64,000 nt of DNA from Adineta ricciae (Eukaryota > Rotifera > Eurotatoria > Adinetida > Adinetidae): contig CAJNOJ010000002.1 of NCBI GenBank assembly GCA_905250025.1, forward strand, positions 372,001 to 436,000, written 5' to 3'. How positions within the stretch are numbered: position 1 is the stretch's first letter; the number at the start of each line of letters is the position of its first letter. A model generated the notes under the pieces. That model was not told the origin of the DNA. It made no database searches and saw only the letters and a list, made by a program, of their open reading frames with translations. This document shows positions 60,701 through 64,000 of this stretch, piece after piece. Both the position numbers and the translations under genes were made by a program.

Positions 60701-63700
60701 CACCATACAACTAAGCAATCCCGATTCTGATCGAATGGTCAATCGATGATTGGCTGCTCGAATCTAAATACACACATTATGCTTTCCAAACATTCATTTG
60801 AATATCAAAATCATCAACGAACTGCTTCAATTAGATGTGGAAGATAGAAAAGCAGAATGATTTGTTCGCCATAGTTTTGAATAAGTGACAAAAGACAATC
60901 GATAATTTTCTTTGCATTCAAATCTCCACGCACGGAACGAATACTTTTGAATGGATTCTTCTCCGATGATAACAATTGCAATTGTTCATCATCGACATAA
61001 CATAACGCCAACATACGAAGTAAATGTCGACCGAAGTATTTACATCCAAGCACAGGACCTAATTTCAACTGTAAGTATATAATACTTTCAGCAGCAGAAT
61101 CAGATAAAAGATTCAAAGTTTGTTGTTCATCATTTGACTAGAAGAGAACTCAAAATGAAATGTAAAATGTGTTCGTTTCACCTACATCAAGAAAAGTTGT
61201 ATCATAATCGGATGGATTTGCTGTATCTGGTTGTTCATTACTGATCTCGTCTGTTTCGTTAATGGCATCATTTGCAGTCGTATTGTTTTCGTCGTCGACA
61301 TCCGTTTTAAGACTGATTTCATCTTTGAAACTTGAACAAGCTTCAATGAGTAACAGCGGAAACGATTGCAGAAATTTAGCTAAACCAAAGCGTGCAACCA
61401 ATTGAATGATGAATCGACGTGTAAAGCAGCGCCAGTGGTAGATCGTCGTTCGCTCTGGATTCAAAGTTGACTGAATTAATGTTAGTAAATGTCGACGAGT
61501 GTCCTCGGGACCGAGAACGACGGCTAAGGGATTGAATAGAAAATAAATACAGCGAACTCCATAGATCGGATGACGAAATGCATCGAGAACGTAAGGCATC
61601 AACAAATCGTGAGCTTGTTGAGTGTGTAATGATATGAGTAATGACGGAACTTGAGCTAATAAGAGTTGAAATTTTCGATCGTGAAGTAACTTTTGTTCGA
61701 TAGAATTAGTTGTAAGGAGAAGTTGTTGGTCGTATTGTTCAAGTTGATGAATAAATCGATACAGTTCTTCGAAATAGTACGGAAATGGAAGAGTGCTAAA
61801 GAAACAGATTGATTGTTAGAAATTATTCAACGAAATTTCTCTCTTACGTTGTCCAACGATTCAGAAAAAACGTCGCATTAATCGCACAATGCGATATATG
61901 TTGAGGAAGATTACTTCCACTATCATTAGTTAAATCTAATAGTAATAAATTCAAACAAGCACGAAATGGTCTAGAATAACAAAATCGATCACACGTATAA
62001 ACTTTATTTTGAGTTTTACACAGGTATAAGATGCCAGTTGTTGTTTAATAATTGTTTCGCAGCTGTCAAACGTTGAGGACCATTGCAATTGGCTGATACG
62101 TAATGCTGTTTACTAAGCAAAATCAATTCTAGTAGACATACGCCAAAATACTGTAAATCACGTTGACATGCATTGAGAAATGCCGATTTAAACTTCGCTG
62201 CCTAAATATTCAACAACTAAACGAACGAATTCAAAAGGTTTTCTTCCAATTACTCGATGATTAACACTTGGAGTTGGTAATCGGCTAAAAGATATCGAAG
62301 TTAACATAAGCAGTTGTTCGATTGCATCCAAATGTGAAAATGTTTCGTGTAATTCGTTAGCTAAGGAGATCGATTCACTCAATCGACTACTGCTTCCACT
62401 GGATTGTGTTCTACTCAAATCGATTCTTCAAAGAGCAAATGAAACTTTCCAGAGAAATTAAACCTTAATTTTCTGGTTTGTTCGTCGTCGAGTATTGTCG
62501 CATGACGCGTGGATGGCGACGAAGGAGAATTATCAGTCATTTGACGAGTCGACGAAAGAAAACGCGGCGGATCTGAATGAATAGAACAATTGTTTAGAAA
62601 AAGTTTTGGCTTCGAATTGTGAAAATTTTTATTACGAGGCTTGAGAAATAGTTGAACAATTCCACCACTACGTAAATCTTCGTGATGGTCAACTAATGGC
62701 AGACAAACGTTTTTCGCTCCAACTGCACTTTCACCAGTTAACTAGAACGAATTATGAGACGACGAAAGTGCTGAGAAAACTCAACGAACTTTGTGACCAA
62801 AGATTAAATCGATCCAAAGGTGAAGATTTTCTGATATTTCACGACTTTCTAATAATTGCCGATGTTTTTCAACGAATTCCTCTAGATAGGAGAGTCGCAC
62901 GAATTGCATAAATGCTTCTCTCGTGAAGAAATGCTTACCTGGACTTGAACACCAGTCAGGCACCAGTAAATCCGGCAAATCTTCATGAATTGATTGAAAC
63001 AACGAAGAATCATAGAAGAATTCCGGTATACACTCTTCAGGGGTCCAAAAATACAATCGTCCAATGGATGATGGATATTCATTTGGTACCCAAATCGAAC
63101 GAACATTCTTAAAGCAACAAAAAAAAACACTAACTTGCAGACAAAAACACAGAACTTGCCATATCTTACTTCACATAAAACACGTTTTTCTGTTCGTCGT
63201 GATTTGTAAACATAATATGTAATAGATGAAAGGTGTTCACTTAAATGATGTGGTACAATATTTGTTGCGGTTGATATTGATGTCGAATAGTAATTATAAG
63301 TTAAATCAAGTTGAGCGTCACCTTGATACAAGAAAAAAAGAGAACAATGAAACATCTAAAGACAACAAGCAAGTTTTGCAACCTTTATTCAATCGATATT
63401 TGGATTGTGATAAATCTCGAAGATTACATGTTGCACTCGTAAAATCGTTGATCCAAGGAAATATTAGATGGTGATTAGGATCATGAAATTTTCTTCCTGC
63501 TAGTGCATTCAATATCAGTAGATAATCAAAGTTCGATACATGACCAAGTTGCCATTGTTTGATCAATTCAACAATATCAATATGTGTTCGGCAATAAGTT
63601 TCATAACGATGTTCGACATGATAAACAGGTGAATGAGATATCGCACTTGCTGTTGTTGATGGGGATACAGATGTGGTCGTCCATGTTGTTACTACTGATG

Positions 63701-64000
63701 GTTCGTCATGATGACTAGATGCATGAGGCTTTTGTTTCGAGGTTGATGGATGTGACATACTATTCGTTCGTGACGTCGGCTTTGATGATGGATAACCATG
63801 ATGATCTTCCTCGAGATGATTTGTTCCACTTCCAGAAGCGAAATCAATCGTTGCTAAACAAGAGTGAAAACGAGGTTTTAGCTGTATCCAATAGCGTTCG
63901 TTAATATGAATATCTGTTAATTGAATGGGACCACAACTGAGACCACATTGATGTATAAACGAGATAGTTTTAAGTAGTTGGTATGTAATAAACAAAAGAC
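57759..64000 (-). CDS. WDR81: WDR81, BEACH and WD40 domain protein (5' end beyond window)
   Basis: Endosomal regulator of PI3K activity and autophagy that partners WDR91 in animals. The window holds the middle and C terminus; the first exons lie past 64000. At the right edge a protein-kinase-like segment reads [23 protein letters not shown]. The BEACH domain follows: [101 protein letters not shown] and [20 protein letters not shown], all matching WDR81 in order. The central part (about 62460-60500) is helical HEAT-like. WD40 repeats fill about 59500-57759, for example [20 protein letters not shown], ending [13 protein letters not shown]. About 20 short-intron exons. No damage seen. Confidence 0.92.

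Overview
The window is animal nuclear DNA, AT-rich and gene-dense, with many spliceosomal introns of about 55-70 bases and GT...AG ends. The gene content is metazoan: P2X receptor, lamin, TRAF, IQSEC, ceramide kinases, WDR81, ZNFX1 and neuronal calcium sensor repeats. The very short introns, an NHL-repeat secreted protein, candidate genes of non-metazoan origin, and an N-terminal domain I remember from bdelloid-specific proteins together suggest a bdelloid rotifer. This is inference from sequence character; no species marker is present.

Layout. 0.1-1.5 kb (+): P2X ATP-gated channel. 4.5-5.6 kb (+): secreted NHL-repeat protein with a likely 8-base microexon. 5.6-7.5 kb: gene-poor, with a transposase relic. 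7.5-9.4 kb (-): synaptotagmin-14/16-like double C2 protein, 5' end not found. 9.8-10.6 kb (-): lamin, present only to the end of coil 1B; a single N sits just where the lamin stops. 11.9-13.0 kb (-): EI24/CysZ-type membrane protein with an unusual N-terminal domain. 13.6-16.7 kb (-): ceramide-kinase-like lipid kinase. 17.8-18.3 kb (-): small secreted cysteine protein. 18.9-20.1 kb (-): TRAF/MATH protein without a RING. 20.6-21.7 kb (-): beta-hydroxyacid dehydrogenase. 23.2-24.5 kb (+): two tandem paralogous single-pass membrane proteins. 24.6-26.6 kb (-): GABA transaminase. 27.0-28.3 kb (-): double neuronal-calcium-sensor EF-hand protein. 29.1-31.2 kb (-): ceramide kinase. 31.8-33.3 kb (+): FHA-kinase of the CHK2 type. 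33.8-40.6 kb (-): ZNFX1 helicase/zinc-finger protein. 42.9-44.9 kb (+) and 46.5-47.4 kb (+): two unrecognised proteins, one disordered and one coiled-coil. 48.0-53.5 kb (-): IQSEC/BRAG-type ARF guanine nucleotide exchange factor. 57.8 kb to the window end (-): WDR81, entering from beyond the right edge.

Genes are independent eukaryotic units, not operons. Some share themes: ceramide phosphorylation (two lipid kinases), membrane traffic (IQSEC, WDR81, synaptotagmin) and calcium/neuronal signalling (P2X, GABA transaminase, the calcium sensor). I see no evidence that they are co-regulated beyond shared intergenic spaces such as CERK/CHK2-like. I found no rRNA, convincing tRNA, CRISPR array or intact mobile element. 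Exon boundaries given below were worked out by hand from GT/AG sites and reading-frame continuity.
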